Below are positions 14,878 through 24,468 of a stretch of 64,000 nucleotides of DNA, piece by piece. Position numbers and translations under genes: made by a program. The notes under the pieces are model-generated. The model saw only the letters and a list, made by a program, of their open reading frames with translations. It ran no database searches and was not told where the DNA came from. Location of the stretch: positions 1 through 64,000 of the forward strand of contig JANYHM010000045.1 of NCBI GenBank assembly GCA_025359065.1, in the 5' to 3' direction. Each line of letters begins with the position of its first letter. The stretch's first letter is position 1. The stretch comes from Synechococcales cyanobacterium GL140_1_metabinner_5_sub. Lineage in GTDB: Bacteria > Cyanobacteriota > Cyanobacteriia > Cyanobacteriales > Chamaesiphonaceae.

Positions 14878-17319
14878 ATGACATCATCACCCGGCCACAA
14901 ACCCGAGCTACTAGCCCCCGCAGGCGATTGGGACTGCGTTAAAGCCGCCGTCGAAAACGGTGCCGATGCTATCTACTTTGGCCTCGATCGATTCAACGCC
15001 CGCATGAGAGCCGAAAACTTCAGCACTGCCGACCTGCCAGAACTGATGGCTTTTCTGCATCAGCGCGGCGTAAAAGGCTACCTCACCCTCAACACCCTCA
15101 TTTTTCCTAGCGAACTCCCCGCCGTCGAAGCCTACCTCAAAACCGCCATTCGTGCTGGAGTTGATGCGGCGATCATCCAAGATGTGGGCATCTGTCGCGC
15201 CATTCGTCATATCTCCCCCGATTGGCCAATCCACGCCTCCACTCAAATGACCATCACCAGCGCCGCTGGCGTAAAATTTGCCCAAGACCTGGGCTGTGAT
15301 CTAGTTGTACTAGCCAGAGAATGCTCGATCAAAGAAATTACCAAAATTCAACAGCAGCTTAGCCCCACCAAACTTCCGCTAGAAATCTTCGTTCACGGTG
15401 CCCTCTGTGTGGCCTACTCTGGCCAATGTCTAACCAGTGAATCATTAGGCGGTCGATCGGCCAATCGCGGTGAATGCGCCCAAGCTTGTCGGTTGCCTTA
15501 TGAATTAGTTGCTAATGGCTACAAAGTAGATTTAGGTGATCAGCAATATCTACTCAGCCCTCAAGACTTAGCCGGGTTAGAACTATTACCCCAAATCGTC
15601 GAAGCTGGCATTAGCTGCCTTAAAATTGAAGGCAGACTCAAGACCCCAGAATACGTGGCCAGTGTCACCAAAATTTACCGACAGGCGATCGACTCTTTGG
15701 ACTATCAATCGATCGATCCTCACCACGACAGATATCAGTTGGAAATGGCTTTTTCTCGTGGTCTATCTACTGGCTGGCTGGCTGGCATAGACAATCAAAT
15801 GCTGGTACATGGCGAATTCAGCAGCAAACAAGGAGTCTTGGTCGGCGAAGTAGTAAGAGTAGGAATGCGATCGATCATTATTCAGTTTCAAGCTCCCATT
15901 AAACCCGGTGATGGTTTAGCAATCGGCAATCAGGGGATAGGTGGCCGCGTCTATACTTTTGATAGCGATGACGACTTTGCCGAAGTGAGTTTTAACTGGG
16001 AACAAGTAGATTTGCGCGCGATCGAAGTCGGCAATAAAATCTGGAAAACCAGCGACCCAGAGCTAGAAAAGCAAGTGCGCCAGACCTATAATACCGAAAA
16101 AATCGGTGCTACTCAGCCGCTGGATATTGTAGTTACAGGAGAAATCGATAGGGCGTTAGAATTAGTAGCCACCGACCAACAGGGGCACGAGGTACATGTG
16201 GCATCAGAGATGGTGCTATCGATCGCCCAAAACAAACCGCTAACCGCCGCTAAATTACAAGAACAGCTCGGCAGACTAGGAAACACCCCGTTCCACCTAG
16301 GCGAATTGACTTGCTCAGTAGCAGATCAGGCCATGTTACCAGTGAGTGAGCTAAATCGTTTACGGCGCGAGGTTGTCACTCAAATGCTAGAATTACGCAC
16401 CGCCCCCAGAATCTGGCAACTGCATGAAGATCGATCGTTCACTGATCTGTTGCCCAAAACAACAACAATCATGTCGCTGCCCCAGATTAATGTGTTAGTC
16501 AGATCCTTGGAGCAATTAGAAGCTGCTGTTAATGCCGCTGTCCCGCAGATATACTGCGAGTTTAGCAATCCTCAAGACTATCGATCGGCGGCATCCCTCG
16601 CAGGCCAAGCCCAACTGTTCGCCGTACCCCCTAGAATTACTAAAAGCAATGAGCAATGGACTCTCAAGCAATTGGATGCCTGCAATCCTGCTGGCTATTT
16701 AGTGCGTAACTACGATCAATTAGGATTGTTTGCAGGCAAACGCTGCATCGGTGATTTCTCGTTAAACATTGCCAACGCCATCACTGCTGATTACTTTCAA
16801 CAATTTGGACTAGAGAGAGTCACAGCCTCTTATGATTTAAATATTTCTCAGCTTACTGACCTCATAGAAAGCTATTCACCCCATTTATTAGAAGTCACTA
16901 TTCATCAGCACATGCCGATGTTTCACATGGAACATTGTGTTTTCTGTGCTTTTTTATCTACTGGCAAAGACTATAAAGATTGTGGTCGTCCTTGTGATAC
17001 TCAGCAAGTTGAGCTAGTGGACAGAGTCGGCACTGCCCACATCTTACAAGCCGATATTGGCTGTCGAAATACTCTTTACAATGGTGTAGCACAAACGGGC
17101 GCTGAGTATTTAGTAGAACTATTAGATCTGGGCATTCGCAATTTTCGCCTAGAGTTTCTATGGGAAGATGGTCAGAAGGTGGAGGAGATAATCGATCAAT
17201 ATCGTCGGTTGCTGACCGGAGAAATATCTGGTGTTCATCTCTGGCAAAAATTACAGTTACGCAATCAGCTTGGAGTAACCAGAGGTACTTTATCAGCTCA
17301 GACGGCCTCCGTCAGATAG
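14878..17319 (+). CDS. U32-family protein (RlhA/YdcP-like) with DUF3656
   Basis: About 813 residues from the ATG at 14878 (MTSSPGHKPELLAPAGDW). The N-terminal TIM-barrel-like U32 domain shows ELLAPAGDWDCVKAAVENGADAIYFGL, the core signature IFVHGALCVAYSGQCLTS, and the Cys cluster GECAQACRLPY for an iron-sulfur site. DUF3656 and a second Cys-rich region (HCVFCAFLSTG..YKDCGRPCD) follow toward the C-terminus. Family members (RlhA, TrhP) hydroxylate cytidine in 23S rRNA or uridine in tRNA rather than cutting peptides. An RNA hydroxylation role is therefore likely; the exact target is not shown. Confidence 0.85.
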   Translation: MTSSPGHKPELLAPAGDWDCVKAAVENGADAIYFGLDRFNARMRAENFSTADLPELMAFLHQRGVKGYLTLNTLIFPSELPAVEAYLKTAIRAGVDAAIIQDVGICRAIRHISPDWPIHASTQMTITSAAGVKFAQDLGCDLVVLARECSIKEITKIQQQLSPTKLPLEIFVHGALCVAYSGQCLTSESLGGRSANRGECAQACRLPYELVANGYKVDLGDQQYLLSPQDLAGLELLPQIVEAGISCLKIEGRLKTPEYVASVTKIYRQAIDSLDYQSIDPHHDRYQLEMAFSRGLSTGWLAGIDNQMLVHGEFSSKQGVLVGEVVRVGMRSIIIQFQAPIKPGDGLAIGNQGIGGRVYTFDSDDDFAEVSFNWEQVDLRAIEVGNKIWKTSDPELEKQVRQTYNTEKIGATQPLDIVVTGEIDRALELVATDQQGHEVHVASEMVLSIAQNKPLTAAKLQEQLGRLGNTPFHLGELTCSVADQAMLPVSELNRLRREVVTQMLELRTAPRIWQLHEDRSFTDLLPKTTTIMSLPQINVLVRSLEQLEAAVNAAVPQIYCEFSNPQDYRSAASLAGQAQLFAVPPRITKSNEQWTLKQLDACNPAGYLVRNYDQLGLFAGKRCIGDFSLNIANAITADYFQQFGLERVTASYDLNISQLTDLIESYSPHLLEVTIHQHMPMFHMEHCVFCAFLSTGKDYKDCGRPCDTQQVELVDRVGTAHILQADIGCRNTLYNGVAQTGAEYLVELLDLGIRNFRLEFLWEDGQKVEEIIDQYRRLLTGEISGVHLWQKLQLRNQLGVTRGTLSAQTASVR

Positions 17320-17404
17320 CTACAAAAATCTATGTTTAAATCGACGAAAAAGCTGCAAATTTCAGTTAAAATATTGAAGGAATCCAAAAATTGAGGAACG
17401 CCTC

Positions 17405-17488
17405 ATGATAATTAGGCAATCCCGCTATAGTAAAGAAGAAATTGCTAGCTGTGGAGGTAGTCGTATTACAATCCGGGCTTTGAAATAG
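17405..17488 (+). pseudogene. Relic of a small cyanobacterial RYSKEE-type protein
   Basis: A 27-codon frame opens MIIRQSRYSKEEIASCGG and soon stops. The RYSKEE(F/I)A..G start resembles a family of small cyanobacterial proteins (about 60-80 residues) of unknown function, some encoded next to PIN or aspartyl-protease genes. Here only the first third survives and there is no partner. It lies between the U32 and amine-oxidase genes. Confidence 0.4.
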
Positions 17489-17508
17489 ATTTGAGAAAAA
17501 GATAGATT

Positions 17509-19080
17509 ATGGCTAGAACTAATTTAATTCAGGTTTTACAACGGGCTTATCGCATTGCCAGCTTTGCAGCACAGCAAAAAATCTCTGCGGCCACCGCCAG
17601 CGAAATATTATCAACCCGCATTAGCCGCCGTCGTCTTCTTCAAGTATCCCTCGCCACCGTCAGTGGCGCTGCTGCTTTGGCCTTAAACAAACAGCTTCAT
17701 CAACCAGCCAACGCTGCCAACAAATCCCCCGTCTTAATTGTCGGCGCAGGTATCGCCGGATTAACCGCAGCCTACTATTTAGTAAAAGCAGGCATCCCAG
17801 TACGCATTATCGAAGCCAGTAAACGCACCGGCGGCAGAATGCTCAGCCAGCAAAATGCCCTAGGAACTGCAACCACCATGGAATTAGGTGGTGAATTTAT
17901 CGATTCTGGGCATACCAATATTCGCAAACTAGCCAAAAATCTCGGTTTAATCGAAGTCGATTTGGTAGAAGTTGATCTTCAACTCACCCCCGATGTATGG
18001 TTCTTCAACAACCGCCTGATCCAAGAACAAGAATTAATCACCCCCTTTATTCCCCTTGCCAAACAAATGGATCGAGATGCGCAAGCGATCGGCAAAGTTA
18101 ACTACAAATCGAAAAATCCCCGCGCTATCCAACTTGATCGGCTATCTATCTCAGCTTACCTCCTGCAATATTGCCCCGACCCATTGCTGCGAAAGTTCAT
18201 AGAAATCGCTTACCTCAATGAATTTGGCTTAGAAGTGGATCAACAATCAGCAATTAATTTGTTGACGCTCATCGGTAAAACAGCCAACAAAATAGAAATC
18301 TTTGGCGAAAGCGATCAGCGCTATCATATTCGCGGCGGCAACCAACAAATTACCAATAAGTTAGCAGAAAAGCTGAACGATCAAATAGAAACTAACACAG
18401 CTCTAGAATCTATTCGCACTACAGCTAATGGCCGCTATCAAGTAAGTCTGCGCCAGAATGGAGTTAGTAAAGTTGCTACCTTCGATCGGGTAATCTTAGC
18501 CATGCCCTTTAGCATCTTGCGCAAAATCGACTTAGGCGTAAAGCTACCAGTAGTCAAACAAACCGCCATCCAAGAACTAGGCTATGGCACCAGCAGCAAA
18601 ACAATGCTCAGCTATAGCGATCGGCTATGGCGCAGCAAGTATCGCTCCAACGGTCAATCTTTTAGCGACTTAACCACCAGTGAAACCTGGGAAACTAGTC
18701 GCTATACTCCTGGCAAAGCGGGAATTATCACCAATTTCAGCGGTGGCAAACTAGGATTGCAAATCTCTGGCTCCAAACCGCCAGAGATCGCCAAACAATT
18801 AGCGCAAGATTTTGACCGAATTTATCCCGGCGTAGGCCAGTTTACCACTGGCAAAGCAGCAATCTCGGACTGGCTAGATTCACCCTATATTCGTGGATCA
18901 TATGCTTCTTACTTAGTGGGACAATGGACAAAGTTTGGAGGAGCAGAAGGCGAAAGAGTCGATAACTTATTCTTTATTGGCGAACATTGCTCGATCGATG
19001 CCCAAGGATATATGGAAGGCGGTTGCGCCACTGGTGTAGCAGCAGCCACACAGATTATTAAAGAATTAGCACGTCGATAG
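17509..19080 (+). CDS. FAD-dependent amine oxidase with twin-arginine signal
   Basis: 523 residues. A twin-arginine-like export signal (SRRRLLQVSLA at 39-49, then an Ala-rich hydrophobic stretch) precedes the FAD-binding GAGIAGLTAAYYL (79-91), followed by EASKRTGGRM and a C-terminal FIGEHCSIDAQGYMEGG that closes the flavin site. This is the flavin amine-oxidase fold (L-amino-acid or polyamine oxidase type). It would act in the periplasm or thylakoid lumen and produce H2O2. Similar cyanobacterial L-amino-acid oxidases prefer basic amino acids, but the substrate here is not shown by sequence. Confidence 0.85.
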   Translation: MARTNLIQVLQRAYRIASFAAQQKISAATASEILSTRISRRRLLQVSLATVSGAAALALNKQLHQPANAANKSPVLIVGAGIAGLTAAYYLVKAGIPVRIIEASKRTGGRMLSQQNALGTATTMELGGEFIDSGHTNIRKLAKNLGLIEVDLVEVDLQLTPDVWFFNNRLIQEQELITPFIPLAKQMDRDAQAIGKVNYKSKNPRAIQLDRLSISAYLLQYCPDPLLRKFIEIAYLNEFGLEVDQQSAINLLTLIGKTANKIEIFGESDQRYHIRGGNQQITNKLAEKLNDQIETNTALESIRTTANGRYQVSLRQNGVSKVATFDRVILAMPFSILRKIDLGVKLPVVKQTAIQELGYGTSSKTMLSYSDRLWRSKYRSNGQSFSDLTTSETWETSRYTPGKAGIITNFSGGKLGLQISGSKPPEIAKQLAQDFDRIYPGVGQFTTGKAAISDWLDSPYIRGSYASYLVGQWTKFGGAEGERVDNLFFIGEHCSIDAQGYMEGGCATGVAAATQIIKELARR

Positions 19081-19185
19081 AGTCTCTGAAGTAATAGATT
19101 TGACATGCCAGCAATCTGTTTGAGAAAAAAGATATCCTTACAACCCTAAATAAAGTTAGAATATCAGGCTTAGCCCAGGAATTAT

Positions 19186-20292
19186 ATGCAGTTCATCGAT
19201 CGAGCAGAAGTAGAAATAGAAGCCGGAAACGGTGGCGATGGCATGGTCTCATTTCGCCGCGAAAAATTTGTGCCTGCCGGTGGCCCTTCTGGTGGCAACG
19301 GCGGCCATGGTGGTTCGGTGTTTTTCCGGGCAGTAGAAGATCTGCAAACCCTGCTGGACTTTAAGTATCGGCGACGTTTTAAGGCCACGGATGGCAAAAA
19401 AGGTGGCATAAAAAGCTGTACGGGGGAATCTGGGAAAGATTTGATCATCGATGTGCCTTGCGGCACGGTTTTGTATGATCTAGAAACTGAAGAAATGCTG
19501 GTGGATCTCACCGAGAAGGGCGCGCAGTACTGCGTAGCCAGAGGTGGCAAGGGTGGTTTAGGCAATGAGTGTTTTTTAACAAATAGTAATCGTGCGCCAG
19601 AACGAGCGATGCCCGGAAAGCCGGGAGCTGTTCGATCGATCGCCCTCGAACTAAAACTGTTGGCTGAAGTAGGGCTGATTGGGATGCCCAATGCCGGTAA
19701 GTCTACGCTGATTTCGGCGGTGTCTTCGGCGCGACCTAAGGTGGCCGATTATCCGTTTACTACTTTGGTGCCCAATTTAGGAGTGGTGCGCAAGCCCAGC
19801 GGTGATGGTACTTTGTTTGCCGATATTCCGGGTCTGATTGAGGGGGCGGCGGATGGTGCTGGTTTAGGTCATGAGTTTTTGCGGCATATCGAGCGGACAA
19901 AAGTGTTGGTGCATTTGGTAGATGCGACTGGAGAAGACCCGATCGGGGCTTATTTGACTATTCGCAGTGAGCTGATGGCTTACGATGAATCGTTGGGTGC
20001 TAAGCCGCAGATTTTGGTGATCAATAAAGCTGATGCTATGGATGATGAGGATTTGGAGTTGTTGCGGGAGGAGTTGGCGATTACGGCAGATCAAGAAGTC
20101 ATGTTGATTTCGGCGGCGACGCGGCTAAATCTGGATTTGTTGTTGAGTTTGGTGTGGGCGCAGTTAGATGAAATTGCCAATCAAGAAGAGCCTTGGGAGG
20201 TTGCACCCTATAAGTTACGTCGGCGGGTGGAGCGGAAGACGGTGGTGGATGAAGAAGATCAAGAGGCTGAGTTTATTTACGAACGTGGTTGA
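19186..20292 (+). CDS. obgE: Obg/CgtA GTPase
   Basis: 368 residues, slightly longer than usual. The glycine-rich Obg domain spans 1-158 (AGNGGDGMVSFRREKFVPAGGPSGGNGG), then the G domain with G1 GMPNAGKST, G3 DIPGLIEGAADGAGLG, G4 NKAD and G5 SAA. Obg binds the 50S ribosomal subunit and couples GTP level to ribosome maturation and growth. The acidic C-terminal tail (KTVVDEEDQEAEF) is species-variable. It is convergent with lpxB, 16 bases apart. Confidence 0.97.
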   Translation: MQFIDRAEVEIEAGNGGDGMVSFRREKFVPAGGPSGGNGGHGGSVFFRAVEDLQTLLDFKYRRRFKATDGKKGGIKSCTGESGKDLIIDVPCGTVLYDLETEEMLVDLTEKGAQYCVARGGKGGLGNECFLTNSNRAPERAMPGKPGAVRSIALELKLLAEVGLIGMPNAGKSTLISAVSSARPKVADYPFTTLVPNLGVVRKPSGDGTLFADIPGLIEGAADGAGLGHEFLRHIERTKVLVHLVDATGEDPIGAYLTIRSELMAYDESLGAKPQILVINKADAMDDEDLELLREELAITADQEVMLISAATRLNLDLLLSLVWAQLDEIANQEEPWEVAPYKLRRRVERKTVVDEEDQEAEFIYERG

Positions 20293-20308
20293 GATCGTCG
20301 TTGGGCAG

Positions 20309-21475
20309 CTAAGAATCTTTGGCCGAAAGTAAAATTTCATTTGCTACTCGATCGCACACCCCAGATGGCCCAAAAGCAGCTCGCATCTCAGCATAATCAG
20401 CCAGCATTTTATTCCGTCGATCGGCATTTTGCAACAGTGCTAAAGACTCTTCCACAATGCGATCAGCATTAGCCTCTTCTTGAATTAACTCAGCCACAAT
20501 CGGCTTCATTTCGGCCAAATTAACCGGCGAAATAAATGGAAAAGTCACCCGTAAAATATTCCGAGCAATCCAAGCAGTGACTTTATTGAACTTGTAAATT
20601 ACCATGTGGGGCACACCCAGCAAGCCTAACTCTAAACTGACCGTGCCAGATTTAGCGATCGCCAAATCTGCTGCGGCCAACACCGCATCTGGTTGATCGG
20701 CTACTAATGTAGCCATTAACTGATAACTATTAATCGCCGTTTGAATTGACTCCCGATACTCACTTCGAGATAGTGGTACCCAAAATCTGACATTCGGTAA
20801 AATAATTTGCAATCGCTGTGCTGCCTCAAAAATTGCAGGCATCAAATAAGTTAACTCTTGCCAACGAGAAGCTGGAATAAGGGCGATCGCTATTTCATCA
20901 TCAGCAATGCCCAACGCCGCTCTAGCATCGGCACGAGTGGGACAAGTAGCCATCCGATCAATCAAGGGATGACCAACAAATTGCACATTTGCACCCTTAT
21001 TTGCATAAAAAGCTGCTTCCGCTGGAAACACCGCAAATAGTTTGTCAGTGAAATTTACGATCTTTTTAGTATCATTATTACTGGCAGCATAAACCCATTG
21101 CTGAGGAGCAATATAGTAAAACAGGGGAATGTTAGGAAAGATCTTTTTAATTAACTTGCCCATTCCCATATTTGGGGTCATATAGTCAATTAATATTACT
21201 ATATCGGGAGGGTTTGCTTCTAAATATTGCTTAGCTACCTTCTGACTTTTCAGCATAGGTATTACATAAGCTAAAGCCTCCACTATTCCCACCGAACCAA
21301 TGCCATTGGTATCAAACAAAATTTTGGCACCTGCCGCCGCCATTTTGCCTCCACCCAGAGCAACAATTTCAATCTCGATGCCCAGTCTTTTGGCAGCTTG
21401 ATACAGAGCTGTGACTAGTAAAGAACCCTGTAAATCACCAGAGACTTCCCCGGTGCTAATAAAAATTCTTTTCAT
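20309..21475 (-). CDS. lpxB: Lipid-A-disaccharide synthase
   Basis: 388 residues. The N-terminus MKRIFISTGEVSGDLQGSLL and ALGGGKMAAAGAKILFD, then DYMTPNMGMGKL and YYIAPQQWVYAA, are LpxB signatures; the donor-binding segment AKSGTVSLELGLLGVPHMVIYK lies near 280-300. The enzyme joins UDP-2,3-diacylglucosamine and lipid X in the lipid A pathway at the inner membrane. Its ATG overlaps the lpxA stop by 4 bases, so the two are translationally coupled in an fabZ-lpxA-lpxB set. Confidence 0.95.
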   Translation of the reverse strand: MKRIFISTGEVSGDLQGSLLVTALYQAAKRLGIEIEIVALGGGKMAAAGAKILFDTNGIGSVGIVEALAYVIPMLKSQKVAKQYLEANPPDIVILIDYMTPNMGMGKLIKKIFPNIPLFYYIAPQQWVYAASNNDTKKIVNFTDKLFAVFPAEAAFYANKGANVQFVGHPLIDRMATCPTRADARAALGIADDEIAIALIPASRWQELTYLMPAIFEAAQRLQIILPNVRFWVPLSRSEYRESIQTAINSYQLMATLVADQPDAVLAAADLAIAKSGTVSLELGLLGVPHMVIYKFNKVTAWIARNILRVTFPFISPVNLAEMKPIVAELIQEEANADRIVEESLALLQNADRRNKMLADYAEMRAAFGPSGVCDRVANEILLSAKDS

Positions 21476-22314
21476 GATTCAGTGTCTCGCCGTTCACGTA
21501 GACGACCAGGAATAGGGCCTCGACGAGGTGATTGGTTAGAAGCCTGTAAAAACTTGAGCAGATGCTCTACTTGAGCAGATTTTTCTGCTTTCCCAATCAA
21601 ATCCAACGCTTCTTGAAAAGTGTGATCTGAGTTATAAAGAATTCGATAGGCTTCTTTGAGAGCAGCAATCTCGCTACTGCTAAAGTTCGATCGCTTCATT
21701 CCTACCAAATTTAAAGACCTCACTCTGGCCGGGTTGCCTTCCACGATGGTAAAAGGTGGCACATCGCGCTGAATCCTGGTCATGCCGCCGATCATTGCCA
21801 GCTTACCAATGCGGACAAATTGATGAATGCCCAGCACCCCACTGATTACCGCCCCAGACTCAATGTACACATCACCAGCCAGGGAGGTGGCATTGGCAAT
21901 TTTTACATCATCTTCGATAAAACAGTCGTGAGCGATATGCACATACGCCATCAGCAAATTGTTATCGCCAATCACGGTAAATCCACCATCGCCAGTAGCC
22001 CGGTTGATGGTGACATACTCCCGGATGCGATTGTAATTGCCAATTTTTAGGCCGGTTTCGCCGCCTGCATATTTTAAATCTTGAGTTTCTAAACCGATCG
22101 CTGCCCCCGGAAAAATTTGATTGCCGATCCCAATTTCGGTAGGGCCTTCAATCACAACGTGGGCACCTACAGAGGTACCAGCACCGATTTTTACCCGATC
22201 GCCAATTACGGCAAAGGGACCTATCTTGACACTAGGGTCTAGCTCGGCTCCCGGATCGATGACCGCCGTGGGGTGAATTAGCCTCGTCAAATTCGCCGCT
22301 CCAACCATTTGCAT
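21472..22314 (-). CDS. lpxA: Acyl-ACP:UDP-GlcNAc O-acyltransferase
   Basis: About 280 residues; an ATG at 22308 would drop the first two. The left-handed beta-helix of hexapeptide repeats begins LIHPTAVIDPGAELDPSVKIGPFAVIGD. The catalytic His is in AYVHIAHDC, and GNPARVRSLNLVGMKR leads into the helical C-terminus. It catalyses the first step of lipid A synthesis. The gene is placed after fabZ with a 152-bp spacer carrying three degenerate 16-bp repeats, and overlaps lpxB. Confidence 0.95.
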   Translation of the reverse strand: MQMVGAANLTRLIHPTAVIDPGAELDPSVKIGPFAVIGDRVKIGAGTSVGAHVVIEGPTEIGIGNQIFPGAAIGLETQDLKYAGGETGLKIGNYNRIREYVTINRATGDGGFTVIGDNNLLMAYVHIAHDCFIEDDVKIANATSLAGDVYIESGAVISGVLGIHQFVRIGKLAMIGGMTRIQRDVPPFTIVEGNPARVRSLNLVGMKRSNFSSSEIAALKEAYRILYNSDHTFQEALDLIGKAEKSAQVEHLLKFLQASNQSPRRGPIPGRLRERRDTES

Positions 22315-22410
22315 TACTTTTGACCCAACTTTGATAGCTTACTTTGACTAACACGGCTGCTTTTGTCTAGGGCGAATGAACAACTTTTACCAGATGACCC
22401 AGTTTCTATA

Positions 22411-22458
22411 AGTATTGTTCACCGAGTGTTTCGTTCAGTAAATGTTTTGTTCACTGGG
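22411..22458. repeat. Three degenerate 16-bp tandem repeats between fabZ and lpxA
   Basis: Units AGTATTGTTCACCGAG, TGTTTCGTTCAGTAAA and TGTTTTGTTCACTGGG run head to tail, sharing a T-GTTCA core. They sit 9 bases after the fabZ stop and about 100 bases before lpxA. They may be binding sites for a regulator of lpxA or decayed slippage repeats. Confidence 0.45.
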
Positions 22459-22466
22459 TATCGGCT

Positions 22467-23000
22467 TCAGACATCCACCAAGGTAAACATTAATTCACCA
22501 TCGACGGCAAGCTGACCGTCTACTTCCGCTCGTGCCTTCATTTTAGCAAAGCGTCCGCGTTTGAAAGACAGTAATTCGACGGTCATGACCAATTGATCAC
22601 CCGGAACCACTTGGCGGCGAAAACGTACCCCATCGATGCCAGTAAAGACAAATAAGCCGCTAGTATATTCGGGAAGCTGTACACAAACGATGCCACCAAC
22701 TTGTGCCATGGCCTCAACAATGAGTACTCCCGGCATTAAAGGATAGCCAGGAAAATGACCTTGGAAAAATTCTTCGTTATAGCTGACATTCTTGATGCCA
22801 ACTGCTTTCTGGCAGGGTACGAAGTCGATAATGCGGTCTACTAGGGCAAAGGGGTAGCGGTGGGGCAAGAGTTCCGCGATCTCTTGCACGTTGAAGGTCG
22901 TTTTAATAGGAGGGGCGTTGGAGGTAACAGCACTCACTTGTTCAGAGATTGATTCAGAGATCTTCTCGGTAGATAGCTCGGTATGGACGCTCAAGGTCAC
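22467..23000 (-). CDS. fabZ: (3R)-hydroxyacyl-ACP dehydratase
   Basis: 177 residues, with an N-terminal extension of about 35 over the usual length. The hot-dog core starts [17 protein letters not shown], and the active-site helix [25 protein letters not shown] holds the catalytic His and Glu. FabZ dehydrates hydroxyacyl-ACP in fatty-acid elongation and shares its substrate pool with LpxA. It heads the fabZ-lpxA-lpxB group; lpxC, often its neighbour, is not seen here. Confidence 0.95.
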   Translation of the reverse strand: MTLSVHTELSTEKISESISEQVSAVTSNAPPIKTTFNVQEIAELLPHRYPFALVDRIIDFVPCQKAVGIKNVSYNEEFFQGHFPGYPLMPGVLIVEAMAQVGGIVCVQLPEYTSGLFVFTGIDGVRFRRQVVPGDQLVMTVELLSFKRGRFAKMKARAEVDGQLAVDGELMFTLVDV

Positions 23001-23095
23001 GGTTTAACAAAGTTAACATCAACATAAAAGCATATCAGAATCTCTGCTCGCTGCGATTGATTGGTCTGAAGTAGCCCCCACCCTACTTCCCCAGA

Positions 23096-24196
23096 TTAGC
23101 TTTCCCCAGTGGATGCGGCCAGCTCAGCCAATCGCTCCTGCTGATCTTGAGAGATACAGCTTTGAATTACTTCATCCATTTCGCCTTCTAGGACGCTGCT
23201 GAGGTTAAAGTTGCGACCCAAGCGGTGATCGGTGGCACGGCTGTCTTTGTAATTGTAGGTGCGGATCTTCTCTGATCGAGAACCTGTACCCACCTGACTG
23301 CGGCGCATTGTAGTCACCTCGGCCTGTTGCTCTTGCAGCTTGATGTCATAGAGCTTTGCCCGCAAAATTTGCATGGCGCGCTCTTTGTTTTGCCGCTGCG
23401 ATCGCTCTTCGGTACAGAAGATCCGAATGCCGGTGGGTTTGTGGAACAGATCAGCAGCGGTTTCTACCTTGTTCACGTTTTGACCACCAGCACCACCCGA
23501 TCGAGCCGTACTCATTTCGATGTCTTTGGGGTCGATGTAGATTTCTACTTCGTCTACTTCAGGCATAATCGCCACAGTGGCCGTGGAAGTGTGGACTCGT
23601 CCGCCCGATTCTGTTGCGGGCACTCGTTGTACCCGATGGACACCAGCCTCGAACTTCAGTTCGCTATAAACCATCTCACCCTGAATTTCTAAGACAACTT
23701 CTTTGAAGCCGCCCATTTCTGCCAGGGATTCACTGACTAAAGCCACTTTCCAGCGCTTGGTTTCGGCATAACGCGAATACATCCGCAGCAGATCTCCCGC
23801 CCAGATGCTGGCTTCGTCGCCGCCGGTGCCTGCCCGAATTTCTAACATGATGTTCTTTTCATCATTGGGGTCTTTGGGCAGCAGTAAGACTTTTAACTGA
23901 CGTTCTAAGTCGGCAATGCGTTCTTCTAGCTCGGTGGCCTCCATCGCCGCTAGTTCCTGCATTTCTAAGTCGGCACCAGAATCTTTGACGATTTGGCGGG
24001 CTTCGGTGTAGTCTTCGCTGGCTTTTTTCCAGTTTTCGTAGGTGTTGACGACGGTTTCTAAATCCGACCGGGCTTTGGCTACCCGCTGTAATTCTGGCGG
24101 ATCCTTTGATATGTCAGGGTCGGCGAGTTTGCGGGTCAGCTCATTGAAAGTTTGTTCGACAGAGTTAAGTTTGTCGATGAGATATGATTCAGCCAT
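23096..24196 (-). CDS. prfA: Peptide chain release factor 1
   Basis: 366 residues. The stop-codon recognition tripeptide PAT is at 193-195 ([14 protein letters not shown]), marking RF1 (UAA/UAG) rather than RF2. The peptidyl-hydrolysis motif GGQ is at 237-239 in [15 protein letters not shown], and the N-terminal coiled domain occupies about 1-105. All functional residues are present. It is upstream of fabZ in the same orientation with a 95-bp gap. Confidence 0.97.
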   Translation of the reverse strand: MAESYLIDKLNSVEQTFNELTRKLADPDISKDPPELQRVAKARSDLETVVNTYENWKKASEDYTEARQIVKDSGADLEMQELAAMEATELEERIADLERQLKVLLLPKDPNDEKNIMLEIRAGTGGDEASIWAGDLLRMYSRYAETKRWKVALVSESLAEMGGFKEVVLEIQGEMVYSELKFEAGVHRVQRVPATESGGRVHTSTATVAIMPEVDEVEIYIDPKDIEMSTARSGGAGGQNVNKVETAADLFHKPTGIRIFCTEERSQRQNKERAMQILRAKLYDIKLQEQQAEVTTMRRSQVGTGSRSEKIRTYNYKDSRATDHRLGRNFNLSSVLEGEMDEVIQSCISQDQQERLAELAASTGES

Positions 24197-24468
24197 GGTG
24201 CGAATATTTTAACTAGGATGGTTTGGATATATTTAGACAGAGCAAAGGTTTAGCGCTGACCGGCTATAGCTCCCGATCTCCTTCGGAGCAAGCGAAGCGA
24301 TCGACATCTGATACAGCTAAATTCCAACTAGTTAAGAGCAGCATTGCCACCTTCCGAAGTATTACTCGACGTTTTTGTCAGGAAAATTCATGAACAAAAT
24401 CCACGACATATTTTTTAGTATATGTTATGAATTCCCACTATTGCTAAGAGCAATATTAGAAGCTCAGT

